The translations under genes were made by a program, and so were the position numbers. A stretch of 64,000 nucleotides of DNA from Gallalistipes aquisgranensis (GTDB taxonomy: Bacteria > Bacteroidota > Bacteroidia > Bacteroidales > Rikenellaceae), in the NCBI RefSeq assembly GCF_014982715.1, contig NZ_JADCJY010000001.1, positions 1,364,001 through 1,428,000 of the forward strand. Direction: 5' to 3'. Under the pieces are notes generated by a model, which ran no database searches, was not told the origin of the DNA, and saw only the letters and a list, made by a program, of their open reading frames with translations. Positions 1 through 7,947 of the stretch are shown here, in pieces (positions within the stretch are counted from its first letter, which is position 1; each line of letters begins with the position of its first letter).

Positions 1-683
1 TAAAAGTACGATTCGGAATAACCTGCATAGGAGGCAATCTGGCTCAGAGTCAGATTGCTTTCGACGTTCTCCGCCATAAAATGCGTCACCCGGCTGACCA
101 TGCTGTCGGCATATTTGACCGCAGCGGGTACGGGAACCGATTCCCGGAACAGGTCGGCATAGAGAAAGGAGGCGAGAAAATGCGCCAGCACGATATTGGC
201 ATAATTCAGTTTTTCGATGGAAAACCCTCCGCAAAGCACCGAATAGATCGTCTCGAACAGATCCGTACGCTGCTCGATACGCGAATGTACGGAAGGAAGC
301 ACCTGCCGGGGCTCCGCCATACCCGCGGCATAAACCGAGGCTTTTTCCCCGCCGAACAGGACCCAGTAAAGCGTCCACGGATCGTCGTCGTCGGCCCGGT
401 AGACATGAGGCACTCCGGCAGGAAGCACCACGAACCGGTTGGCCGAGAGAGTGAAACGCCGACGGTCCACCTCCACCTCTCCCCTGCCCCATGTACAGTA
501 TAGAAACACGTGCTGAGAAGAGCCTTCCGGACGCGACACGTGGTGGTGCCGCGCATGGGCGATATGCCCCAGGGAATGGATGTAGAGATCGCCCGTCAGA
601 GGATTGTCCTCTATCAGGTCGAGAAAGGGCTGGGGAAGCACCACGAACCGCTCCCCGGGAAAACCTGCTTCGATACGGGCCAT
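1..683 (-). CDS. AraC family transcriptional regulator (3' end cut by window)
   Basis: DNA-binding regulator, partial: 227 residues are visible and the C-terminus lies beyond base 1. The N-terminal half (about residues 1-130) reads as an AraC-type cupin sensor with a run of histidines (HARHHHVSRP) and the segment NRFVVLPAGVPHVYRAD typical of that fold. The last visible residues, LTLSQIASYAGYSESYF, are the first helix-turn-helix of the AraC domain. The ATG chosen at 683 is the first in-frame one. The gene follows the corrinoid methyltransferase operon on the same strand after 76 bases, so it may regulate that operon and respond to its methyl donor; this is inferred from position only. Confidence 0.85.
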   Translation of the reverse strand, partial: MARIEAGFPGERFVVLPQPFLDLIEDNPLTGDLYIHSLGHIAHARHHHVSRPEGSSQHVFLYCTWGRGEVEVDRRRFTLSANRFVVLPAGVPHVYRADDDDPWTLYWVLFGGEKASVYAAGMAEPRQVLPSVHSRIEQRTDLFETIYSVLCGGFSIEKLNYANIVLAHFLASFLYADLFRESVPVPAAVKYADSMVSRVTHFMAENVESNLTLSQIASYAGYSESYF

Positions 684-759
684 AGCAAATCCGGATTATC
701 TTTGCAAATAAAGCAATAATAATCCGGATTCACACGGTTTCGTCCCCGTTTTTTCGGTT

Positions 760-1770
760 TCAGAGCTCCCGGCCGCGGTTGAACCGCTCCGCAGCCCGGT
801 AGAATGCCTCGATATTGTCGAAAGGCACTTCGGGCGGCGTGTCGCATCCGGAAGAGAGCACGAAATTGGCGTGGTCGCCGCACTCTCCGAGCAGCACGGC
901 GGTCGCCTGCTCCACCTCCTGCGGGGTGGCCATCTTGAAGACACCCACCGGATCGAGGTTGCCCATCACCAGCGTATCGGCAGGACAGTCGTTCAGCGCG
1001 GCCTTCATGTCCATCTTGTTGCCGAAATGGTATCCCTTGGCTCCGGTATAGACCATGGCGGGGGTGCAGTGGCCCGAGTTGCCGCAGTTGTGCAAGATCA
1101 CGGCGAACGAATCGTCCTGCACGGCCTCGACGATCCGCCGGACATAGACCGACGAATAGTCCCGACACAGGTCGTCGGGCAGCAGACCGGCCGCCGGCTC
1201 GGCCAGGATCACGCCGGCCACGCCCGCCTCCCTGATCGCCCGGCAGTAGTCGGTGAGGAAACGGGTGCATTTCTCCAGCAGCAGGTTCACGGTCTCGGGT
1301 TCCGTATAAATGGCCATCATGATCTCCGTCATGTCGAAAAGCCGGCCGGCCAGCGAATAGGGGCCTATGCACCCTCCGAACACGGGTTTCCCGATATGCT
1401 GCGCGGCCAGCCGGTTCGCTTTCAGGTACTCCGGCACCCGCCCCCTGTCGAGCCCCGGCACGGCGAGCGCCTCCACTCCGGCACGATCGGAGACGAGACG
1501 TCCCACCACGCTGGGCACCTCGTTGTCGTCCATGTGCAGCCGCGCGCCGAAAGCCTCGGCCTCCACCGTCAGGTCCATAATCACCGTACAGGCGTCGGAT
1601 TGGGGAAAACGGCGGTTGAGCGCGTCAATCGCCTCGAAATGGACCTGTCCGTCCGTTACGGCGTCGATCACCTTCTTGCCCAGCAACTCGATGCCGGGAT
1701 GCGTCATGATCGGAATGACGGGACAGCGGCGCTCCCCGATCAACGACTGAATCCATTGGGTCGTATTCAT
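760..1770 (-). CDS. Uroporphyrinogen decarboxylase family methyltransferase (MtaA/CmuA-like)
   Basis: 336 residues of the UroD fold as used by methylcobamide:thiol methyltransferases (MtaA, MtbA, CmuA) and some O-demethylases, not by haem synthesis. The zinc-thiolate pattern of that subgroup is present: His227 and Cys229 (ILHNCGNSGH) and Cys309 (LSSGCDTP). HFGNKMD near 248-254 and MGNLDPVGVF near 269-278 are also typical. It lies last in a three-gene operon and its start overlaps the stop of the activation-domain gene by four bases. Its job is probably to move a methyl group to or from the corrinoid protein encoded at 2470. The substrate is unknown, and no separate MttB-type methyltransferase is seen in the window. 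Confidence 0.85.
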   Translation of the reverse strand: MNTTQWIQSLIGERRCPVIPIMTHPGIELLGKKVIDAVTDGQVHFEAIDALNRRFPQSDACTVIMDLTVEAEAFGARLHMDDNEVPSVVGRLVSDRAGVEALAVPGLDRGRVPEYLKANRLAAQHIGKPVFGGCIGPYSLAGRLFDMTEIMMAIYTEPETVNLLLEKCTRFLTDYCRAIREAGVAGVILAEPAAGLLPDDLCRDYSSVYVRRIVEAVQDDSFAVILHNCGNSGHCTPAMVYTGAKGYHFGNKMDMKAALNDCPADTLVMGNLDPVGVFKMATPQEVEQATAVLLGECGDHANFVLSSGCDTPPEVPFDNIEAFYRAAERFNRGREL

Positions 1771-2465
1771 GATTCGGTTCTGTTTTTCTGTTTCAAACGA
1801 TTCTTATAACAATCGGCCCGGCCGCAGAGAGCGCATCCGTAAGGCGTCATCTCCACCTCGGGACCTATGGCGATCAGTCCGCTGACCGACTTGATCGGAG
1901 ACATCAGACTCGACGCGCTCAGGCTCACCCCGCAGGGGTCGGGCGGCAACAGTGCGAAAAGTTCCTGCTGCTGGTCGACATGCCAGCCGCAGTAACCCGG
2001 ACTGTACGAATTTCCGATTTTCATTCCCTTTTCGGCCATCCGTCCGGCCAGTTGCGCGGACATCTTCCGGGCCGTGGCCTCCGCAATCTCGGAACCGATC
2101 GCATCGGCGACGAACTCCTCCATGATGTCCCCGTCCGCCTTCAGGGCATGGAGCCAGCCGTCGAAACGGCAGCCGGCCGTAGCCACGAACAGGGCGACGT
2201 ACTCCGCTTTCCGGAAAAAGGGCGTAATGACGGAACCCGTTACGATAGTCCGGCCCCCGACGGAAATGTCACGCCTGCCGATCCTCTCGACCGGCATGAT
2301 TTCGTAGCCGAAACAGGGATCGCACACCCCGGCGATACGGCCGAGCATCTCCGCAACGTACCGGCGGATACCCTCGTCGGGCTCCGCATCGCCGTACCCC
2401 ATTCCGCGGTATATCTCTTTCAGATCGGGAGATATGCCTCCGAAACCCGGTTCGAAAACCTCCAT
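1767..2465 (-). CDS. MetH activation-domain-like protein (corrinoid reactivation)
   Basis: 232 residues resembling the stand-alone B12-dependent methionine synthase activation domain, which binds SAM and remethylates an inactive cob(II)alamin. The SAM-binding signature is NSYSPGY at about 152-158, the counterpart of RPAPGY in MetH. The C-terminus carries Cys211, Cys214 and Cys219 (CALCGRADC), which could bind a metal or an Fe-S cluster. It sits between the corrinoid protein gene (4-base gap) and the UroD-like gene (4-base overlap), so it very likely reactivates that corrinoid protein. No RACE/RamA-type ATP-dependent activator is seen in the window. Confidence 0.8.
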   Translation of the reverse strand: MEVFEPGFGGISPDLKEIYRGMGYGDAEPDEGIRRYVAEMLGRIAGVCDPCFGYEIMPVERIGRRDISVGGRTIVTGSVITPFFRKAEYVALFVATAGCRFDGWLHALKADGDIMEEFVADAIGSEIAEATARKMSAQLAGRMAEKGMKIGNSYSPGYCGWHVDQQQELFALLPPDPCGVSLSASSLMSPIKSVSGLIAIGPEVEMTPYGCALCGRADCYKNRLKQKNRTES

Positions 2466-2469
2466 CGTT

Positions 2470-3105
2470 TCAGGCTCCCATCAGGCTGCGGGCCAGCGTC
2501 ACGGCCGCATTGGCATTGGAGCTGTATCCGTCGGCACCGATGCTGCGGGCGAACCCTTCGGTCAGGGGAGCGCCGCCCACCATGATCTTCACCCGGTCCT
2601 TGAGCTGGGCGGCCTCGACGGCGGCGACCACCTCTTTCATGTAGTTCATCGTCGTGGTCAGCAGGGCCGACATACAGATGATATTGGCATCGTGCTCCCG
2701 GACCGCCTCCACGAACTTGTCGCTGGAAACGTCGACCCCGAGATTGATCACCTCAAAACCGCACCCTTCGAGCATCGACGCCACCAGATTTTTCCCGATG
2801 TCGTGCAGGTCCCCCTTCACGGTACCGATCACCACCTTGCCCACCGAGGCGGTACTGTCGCCCCGCAACAGAGGCTTCACGATGTCGAGCGAACCCTTCA
2901 TCGCCCGGGCACTCATCAGCAGGTTGGGCACGAAAGCCTGCCCCGCTTCGAAACGGGCTCCGATCTCCTCCATGGCCGGGATCATATACTCGTTGATAAT
3001 CTTCTGGGGTTCGGCCCCTTCGGCGATCGCCTGATTGGTCACTTCGACGGCCGGTTCGAGCTTTCCGCCGAGAATGGCCTCATACAATGCATGCAAATCA
3101 GTCAT
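2470..3105 (-). CDS. Corrinoid (cobalamin-binding) protein, MtbC/MtaC family
   Basis: 211 residues from the ATG at 3105; a TTG at 3114 also opens the frame. The helical cap is at about 1-85 and the B12-binding Rossmann domain at about 90-211. The lower axial ligand motif DLHDIGKN is at about residues 99-106, followed by SALLTTT and GGAP, both standard for MetH, MtaC and MtbC corrinoid proteins. It carries the methyl group between two methyltransferases. It is the first gene of the operon, with a TAnnTTTG box 26 bases upstream. It is much shorter than MetH and has no homocysteine or folate domain, so it is a separate methyl carrier. Confidence 0.92.
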   Translation of the reverse strand: MTDLHALYEAILGGKLEPAVEVTNQAIAEGAEPQKIINEYMIPAMEEIGARFEAGQAFVPNLLMSARAMKGSLDIVKPLLRGDSTASVGKVVIGTVKGDLHDIGKNLVASMLEGCGFEVINLGVDVSSDKFVEAVREHDANIICMSALLTTTMNYMKEVVAAVEAAQLKDRVKIMVGGAPLTEGFARSIGADGYSSNANAAVTLARSLMGA

Positions 3106-3130
3106 AGCAGTCAAGTTTATTTCGGTTTTA

Positions 3131-3138
3131 CAAAATTA
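3131..3138 (-). promoter_or_regulatory. Bacteroidetes -7 box for corrinoid operon
   Basis: TAATTTTG on the minus strand matches the TAnnTTTG consensus. It lies 26 bases before the ATG at 3105. No TTTG sits at the expected -33 spacing. Confidence 0.55.
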
Positions 3139-3519
3139 AGGAGGATTGAACCGCAAAAAAATAGACTAAAATTGCCTTCCGACTGCACTATATTTGCACA
3201 AACACCGCTTTTCGACAAAAATAAGTCATTTTTCCGCCCGGTCAGGGGACCCGAACACTCCCTGTCACCTGTCTGTCGGTACCTCGTCCGAACCATCATG
3301 CGGCCGATACGGGAAAAACAAAAAAATCCACCGGAAACAAGATTATATTTTGTAAAAATATCATTTTATATAATATATTTGGCGCGAAAAACTATTTATC
3401 AAAGACAACGGGATCAATCAGAACAAACCGGGAAAGGCCTTACGAGATTCAGGAAGCCGTCCTCCGGCCCCCAGAAACGGACTCCCGCCGCCCGCATGAA
3501 ACAGAAACCACATACGACC
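3139..3519. other. AT-rich intergenic region without a gene
   Basis: Spacer of about 400 bases between the divergent corrinoid operon and the gene at 3520. It is markedly richer in A and T than its surroundings, mainly at 3310-3420. Apart from the promoter at 3349-3381 and the box at 3131-3138, I see no coding frame with family resemblance, tRNA, riboswitch or repeat. The 139-base leader between the -7 box and the ATG at 3520 is long for this genome. Confidence 0.6.
3349..3381 (+). promoter_or_regulatory. Bacteroidetes promoter, -33 TTTG and -7 TATATTTG
   Basis: TTTG at 3349-3352, a 21-base spacer and TATATTTG at 3374-3381 match the sigma-ABfr layout TTTG-N19-21-TAnnTTTG. It is the only promoter in the window where I could place both boxes. 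It points to the gene at 3520. Confidence 0.65.
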
Positions 3520-4140
3520 ATGAAACGAATCATTCTTCTCTTCCTGCTGCTCCCGGCAGCGATCTCCCTCCGCGGCGCTTCGCTGGTGGAAGGCATCGTC
3601 TACCTCCGGAACGGTTCCGAAGTACGGTTCACGGACGACGACCGCATCCGCACGCCGAAAAAGAGAGGAAGCCTGAAAGCATTCCGCGACGCATTCAAAA
3701 AGGGAAAACAGAAACTGATTTACCGGTACGGGGAGATCGACTCGATCGTTCTTCGCCACCCCCAAACCCGGGAGTACGCCCGCAAATTCGTTCCGCTGCC
3801 TACGGTAGGATGGTCGTGGGTCTATGTCGAGACACCCTACATCACGGTGTACGTCTATGGACGCAAAGGGTACGGCATCGCAAGCAACGGAGGCATACAG
3901 GTCTGGCAGAAACACCGGACGTTCAGCCAGTCGAGGGTGGCCTACTACCTGCAAAAGGCCGGCGGCGGGGAACCCTTCCCCATAGGAGGGGCGAACCGCA
4001 GGAACAGGGACGCCTTCCGCGAACGCATCGCCCGCTATATCGAGCAGGAAGACCCTCTGCTGGCCGAACGCATCCGCCGTTCGGACACCGGACGGAGCAA
4101 GACGGTGCTGATGCTGCATGAGTACCGCCCCGGAAAATAA
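3520..4140 (+). CDS. Hypothetical exported protein
   Basis: 206 residues starting at MKRIILLFLLLPAA, a clear signal peptide cleaved near RGA/SLVEG. The mature part begins with a short beta-rich stretch (SLVEGIVYLRNGSEVRFTDD) like the SEKI-type start of the next gene's product (VVVTLRSGEKIDGYL), so the two may be distantly related. The middle is basic. The open frame extends far upstream, but the signal peptide and the promoter at 3349-3381 support the ATG at 3520. I do not recognise a family. It is followed after 39 bases by the gene at 4180 on the same strand. Confidence 0.6.
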   Translation: MKRIILLFLLLPAAISLRGASLVEGIVYLRNGSEVRFTDDDRIRTPKKRGSLKAFRDAFKKGKQKLIYRYGEIDSIVLRHPQTREYARKFVPLPTVGWSWVYVETPYITVYVYGRKGYGIASNGGIQVWQKHRTFSQSRVAYYLQKAGGGEPFPIGGANRRNRDAFRERIARYIEQEDPLLAERIRRSDTGRSKTVLMLHEYRPGK

Positions 4141-4179
4141 AAACGCCGCAAACGGACACTTAATCCAAACCCAAATATC

Positions 4180-4869
4180 ATGAAACACCTTTTACTTTTC
4201 GCTGCCGCCATGTTCACCATGTTAGGCACGACAGATCGGGCGGAAGCCAAGAAACCTCAGGACCAGGAATTCCGCCACGTAGTGGTAACCCTCAGATCGG
4301 GAGAGAAGATCGACGGATACCTGCACCGAGGCTGGCATGCCGATAACGCTTTGTTCAAAAAAGAGAACTATTCGTTCAAACTTGCCAAGACCCCCGACGA
4401 CAAGGAGCCGGTCAAATACACGGCCGACGATGTGGAAAGCGTCGAATATGTCGAAAAGACCGAAGCCAATCCCGACGGCATACGCTGGGAATCGAGAGAC
4501 ATCGCCTCTCCCGGCCTTTCGGACCGAAACCGCACGTTTCGCCGCATGGTATGCCTGAACAAGGCCGGCCAAAACGCCACGGCTTACTGGTGGAAGGTAT
4601 GGACTACCGAACGGATCGGAAACACCGACCGCCGGGTACTGAAAACCATATACGGCATCCGGTTCCACAATGACCCCGACAAGATCGTCTATCCGTATAT
4701 GTTGGTCAGCTCCGTGCTGATGGACAAAAAGTATCCGGGACTGAAAGATTTCTGCAAGAAATGGTTCAAAGGTCCCGAAGGCAAGGAGCGCAAGAAAGAG
4801 GCCAAGCAGAACGACGCATGGATACTGGATATGTACGACGATTATCTCAAACAGCAGAGCGGCAAATAG
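4180..4869 (+). CDS. Hypothetical exported protein
   Basis: 229 residues with an N-terminal signal peptide (MKHLLLFAAAMFTML, likely cleavage after AEA). A beta-rich segment at about 32-110 (VVVTLRSGEKIDGYLHRGW, then DDVESVEYVEK) resembles small Bacteroidetes envelope proteins of unknown role. The C-terminus (160-229) is charged and helical with many lysines. It lies between two other envelope genes on the same strand with short gaps, so it is probably co-transcribed with them. No function can be assigned from sequence. Confidence 0.7.
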   Translation: MKHLLLFAAAMFTMLGTTDRAEAKKPQDQEFRHVVVTLRSGEKIDGYLHRGWHADNALFKKENYSFKLAKTPDDKEPVKYTADDVESVEYVEKTEANPDGIRWESRDIASPGLSDRNRTFRRMVCLNKAGQNATAYWWKVWTTERIGNTDRRVLKTIYGIRFHNDPDKIVYPYMLVSSVLMDKKYPGLKDFCKKWFKGPEGKERKKEAKQNDAWILDMYDDYLKQQSGK

Positions 4870-4878
4870 TGAACGGAC

Positions 4879-5793
4879 ATGAACGAAACCGGAAAACCGG
4901 TCTCCGGGCCTGAAGCAGGTCCGGAGACCGACCGCAGAACCGCCGTATACGAACGTCCCGTCGCAGAGGAGCAGGCCGCCACGCTCGCCGAAGCCCGCCG
5001 AAACCTTCTGTACGGCATGCTCTGGTGTGTGGGCGGACTGGCATTCAGTTTCCTCTCCTACTATTTCACCGAAGCGGGAGGCCGGTTCGTCGTGGCCACG
5101 GGAGCCATTCTCTGGGGGGCCGTCCAGGCACTCCGGGGGCTCTTTTCGTGGCTCAGGGTCCGGTACCGCAACGGCGAATACGCAGCCTTCTGGCGTATGG
5201 CCGCGGCCGCTCTCGCCACCCTGCTGCTGCTCGGATATCTCACCTCCCTCTCCATGCGGATAACGCGCGAAAGCGGACTCGTAGACACGGAACAGACATG
5301 GCAGTGCGACGGACTGGGCGTGCGCTTTACCGTACCGGAAGGATACACCTCCGTCCAGGAAGAGACCGAACCGGAGACCGACTCGACCTGGACCCGCCAT
5401 TTCATGTTCGTGTCGGACGGCAGGTGGGAGTTCAGCCTCGAAGGGATCGGACAGGCCCTCTCTCCCGAGGTGGAATCCGTCGCCGACATCACGGACTACT
5501 GCATGAACCGGGATTCGTCCTACTACGACGGAGGCATCCTCGTCCCTACCCGACTCGTCGAGGTCGGCGGAAGGGAGATGCTGTACAGCGCGGGTTACCG
5601 GACAGAATACCCGGACGACCTGTTCACGCTCTACGATCTGAAACAGGGGCGTTCGCTCCTGACCGTCGGCATCGTATTTCCCAAAAGCGAATACGGCAAA
5701 GAGGAGACCGTGCGACGGGTGGAGGAGCTGCTCGGACGCATCGAACTGACGGCGCCGGAACCTCGAGCGGATTCCACCGCCTCCGGGCGGTAG
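4879..5793 (+). CDS. Hypothetical membrane protein
   Basis: 304 residues. An acidic cytoplasmic N-terminus (1-40) is followed by three hydrophobic segments at about 44-62, 68-90 and 105-125. The region after 140 is soluble and probably periplasmic (FTVPEGYTSVQEE), and is likely to be a small beta-rich domain. A charged stretch between the second and third segments suggests an even distribution of membrane spans. It starts nine bases after the preceding gene, so the three genes 3520-5793 form a likely operon. I do not recognise a family. Confidence 0.7.
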   Translation: MNETGKPVSGPEAGPETDRRTAVYERPVAEEQAATLAEARRNLLYGMLWCVGGLAFSFLSYYFTEAGGRFVVATGAILWGAVQALRGLFSWLRVRYRNGEYAAFWRMAAAALATLLLLGYLTSLSMRITRESGLVDTEQTWQCDGLGVRFTVPEGYTSVQEETEPETDSTWTRHFMFVSDGRWEFSLEGIGQALSPEVESVADITDYCMNRDSSYYDGGILVPTRLVEVGGREMLYSAGYRTEYPDDLFTLYDLKQGRSLLTVGIVFPKSEYGKEETVRRVEELLGRIELTAPEPRADSTASGR

Positions 5794-5840
5794 GACTGTC
5801 AGGAAAGACCGTCTGCCCCCGCCTGCATCCCGCCGACGCG

Positions 5841-6404
5841 CTACGGTCCGGGAGGAGGGATACGGTTCCGCACCGTACGGAGCACCCAGGCCGCCGCGAT
5901 TCCGGCCAGCGCCCCGATCGTGGCTTCCGTAAAACGGAGCAGGCCGTTGGCCCAGGCAGGCAGATCGGGATAGCGGACGGAAACGACCGATATAATGACC
6001 AGCGTGATGGTGGCCATCTTCCCGTTGTCCGGTATCTTCAGCAGCATGCAGAGAATTTCCAGCAGGAAAACCATCAGCACCATGCCGGGCAGCGTGAAGC
6101 GGAAAAAAGTGAGATAGAGACAGGCCAGCACGGCACCGATAAAGGTGCCCAGCACACGGAGCCATCCCTGCCGGACGGAGGTGCGGATATCGCCCTGCAG
6201 GACCACGATCCCCGAAACGGCAGCCAGCATGGCGCCGAGCATCCGGTTTTCGCCGTGGATGTGCCCCGTGACATATCCTCCGGCGGCAAAGGCGACCCAG
6301 ACCACGACGCTCTTGGCCAAAGCCATGCGCGGGTCTATCCGGGCGAGCAGTTTCCCGACCGGTCTGTCCCGCCACCCTTTCCGAATCTGTCCGCTATCGT
6401 CCAT
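5841..6404 (-). CDS. FUSC-like (aromatic acid exporter type) membrane protein
   Basis: 187 residues from the ATG at 6404 (MDDSGQIRKG). The open frame extends 41 codons further upstream, but that part looks non-coding and overlaps the promoter region of the opposite gene. Five to six transmembrane segments (AKSVVVWVAFAAGGYVTG, MLAAVSGIVVLQ, VLGTFIGAVLACLYLTFF, LLEILCMLLKI, IGALAGIAAAWVL) match the half-length FUSC/ArAE family, which includes YgaH- and YeeA-type exporters. Full FUSC proteins are twice as long and have a cytoplasmic domain, which is missing here. The substrate is unknown. It faces the gene at 6503 head to head. Confidence 0.7.
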   Translation of the reverse strand: MDDSGQIRKGWRDRPVGKLLARIDPRMALAKSVVVWVAFAAGGYVTGHIHGENRMLGAMLAAVSGIVVLQGDIRTSVRQGWLRVLGTFIGAVLACLYLTFFRFTLPGMVLMVFLLEILCMLLKIPDNGKMATITLVIISVVSVRYPDLPAWANGLLRFTEATIGALAGIAAAWVLRTVRNRIPPPGP

Positions 6405-6473
6405 GCATGTCCGACGATACAAAAAGCACTCCGCAGATACGGAAACGGAGCGTACGTTTCGCCGAAAAAACGT

Positions 6474-6481
6474 TATTTTTG
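6474..6481 (+). promoter_or_regulatory. -7 box for gene at 6503
   Basis: TATTTTTG matches TAnnTTTG and lies 21 bases before the ATG at 6503. The ATG at 6488 would then lie at or next to the transcription start. Confidence 0.45.
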
Positions 6482-6502
6482 TTCCCGATGAACTTTCCGG
6501 CC

Positions 6503-7057
6503 ATGAACAACACTCCGTTCGAGACACTCTCCCGAGAGCGGCTGATCGAGCTGCTGCACCTCTACGCCCGCAATCTGCTGGCGCTGGACGGGCTGTGGTT
6601 CCAGTCGGTGGAGTCGGCCGAAGGCATGGATGCCGCGATGGAACACGACCGGAACGTATGGCGCCGTTTCCCGGAGATCGAAGCCCGGCGCATCCGGGAA
6701 TTTCTGCAGCTTCCGGAACGTCCGGGACTGGAAGGGCTGGCCCGGGCGCTCGAATTCCGTTTCACCTCGCTGGCCAACCGGAAGGTGGAAACCGGGCGGG
6801 ATGGGAACACACTCACGTTCCGGGTAGTGGACTGCCGCATACAGTCAGCCCGCACACGCAAGGGAATGCCCCTGCATCCCTGCAAAAGCGTGGGCCTCAA
6901 CGAATACTCCTCCTTCGCCCGGACGATAGACGAACGGATCGAATGCCGGGCCCTGAGCTGTTACCCGGAGGTGACCGATCCGGCCTGCGCCTGCTCGTGG
7001 CAGTTCCGCCTGCGGCCCGAAACGGACGGGAAGGAGACACAGGAAAACCGGACATAA
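6503..7057 (+). CDS. DUF6125-like cytosolic protein
   Basis: 184 residues from the ATG at 6503 (MNNTPFETLSRERL). Earlier in-frame ATGs at 6407 and 6488 precede or touch the -7 box at 6474-6481, so I prefer this start. The N-terminus is helical (LIELLHLYARNLLALDGLWFQSVE), followed by a conserved-looking Cys-containing C-terminus (CKSVGLNEYSS, ECRALSCYPEV, CACSWQF). The layout resembles a family of small proteins with Cys pairs often found next to Fe-S redox genes; the link is weak. It precedes the ferredoxin-nitroreductase by 11 bases and is probably in one operon with it. Confidence 0.6.
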   Translation: MNNTPFETLSRERLIELLHLYARNLLALDGLWFQSVESAEGMDAAMEHDRNVWRRFPEIEARRIREFLQLPERPGLEGLARALEFRFTSLANRKVETGRDGNTLTFRVVDCRIQSARTRKGMPLHPCKSVGLNEYSSFARTIDERIECRALSCYPEVTDPACACSWQFRLRPETDGKETQENRT

Positions 7058-7068
7058 TCAGACAACCG

Positions 7069-7932
7069 ATGGACATAACACTCGACATCAACCGGGAAAG
7101 CTGCATCCGATGCGGCCGCTGCGTACGGGTCTGCCCTTCCAGGATTTTCACCCAGGAAGGGAAGGGAGCCGAAATCGGAACCGTAAATATCGCCACGTGC
7201 ATCGCCTGCGGGCATTGCGTGGCGGCCTGCCCCACCTCTTCGGTACTGCACGGCATGTTCCCGCCCGAAAAAGTGCATGCGATCGACCGCAGCCTGCTGC
7301 CCACCCCGGAACAGACCCTGCTGCTGATCGAGGCCCGCCGTTCGAACCGGGCCTTTACGGAGAAGCCCGTTCCGGCCGACATGCTGGAGCGGATTCTGGA
7401 GGCGGCCCACAGGGCGCCGACGGCCAGCAACCGGCAGGAGGTCACCTTCACACTGGTGACCGACCCCGCACGGCTCCGCCGGATCAGCACCTTCACCGCG
7501 GACATCTTCGGATCGGTGCTGCGCAAACTGGAAAATCCCCTGCTCAAGCCGCTCGCCAAAGCGTTCCTGCCCGGAGTGTACGGCTACGTCCCCACGTTCC
7601 GCAGGCTGATTTCAGAGCTCGGAAAGGGCAACGACCTGATCCTGCGCGGGGCCACGGCCGTGATCCTGTTCCACACGCCCGCCGGGAACCGGTTCGGCAG
7701 CCAGGACTGCAACCTGGCCTATCAGAACGGCTCGCTGATGGCCGAAAGTCTCGGGGTCAGCCAGTTCTACACGGGATTCGTATGTTCGGCCCTGCATCAG
7801 GACCGTTCGGGGAGACTGAACCGGGAGCTGGGCATCGAGGGGACGATCCACGCCGGCATGGCCCTCGGGATGCCCGCCTTTCTCTTCCCGAACTACATCG
7901 ACAAAAAGGGAATCGAGGTAAGCCGCCTCTGA
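7069..7932 (+). CDS. Nitroreductase with N-terminal 2x[4Fe-4S] ferredoxin domain
   Basis: 287 residues. A bacterial-type ferredoxin domain occupies about 1-60 with two CxxCxxCxxxC sets (CIRCGRCVRVCPS and CIACGHCVAACPT), so two 4Fe-4S clusters are expected. A FMN-binding nitroreductase domain follows (EARRSNRAFTEKPVPADML, HRAPTASNRQ). Such fusions take electrons from ferredoxin or NAD(P)H to reduce an organic substrate; the substrate is not clear. The start at 7069 is the first ATG of the ferredoxin domain. The upstream gene at 6503 ends 11 bases before it. Confidence 0.88.
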   Translation: MDITLDINRESCIRCGRCVRVCPSRIFTQEGKGAEIGTVNIATCIACGHCVAACPTSSVLHGMFPPEKVHAIDRSLLPTPEQTLLLIEARRSNRAFTEKPVPADMLERILEAAHRAPTASNRQEVTFTLVTDPARLRRISTFTADIFGSVLRKLENPLLKPLAKAFLPGVYGYVPTFRRLISELGKGNDLILRGATAVILFHTPAGNRFGSQDCNLAYQNGSLMAESLGVSQFYTGFVCSALHQDRSGRLNRELGIEGTIHAGMALGMPAFLFPNYIDKKGIEVSRL

Positions 7933-7947
7933 AGCCCCTCCGGAATC

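Noticed and set aside
655-690. Possible frameshift at the start of the AraC gene at 683
   Set aside because: The reading frame is intact with ATG at 683; the apparent shift came from counting the short A-run there.
2434-3519. Upstream extension of the open frame that ends at 4140
   Set aside because: It runs antisense to the corrinoid protein gene and across the AT-rich spacer; the signal peptide at 3520 and the promoter at 3349-3381 mark the true start.
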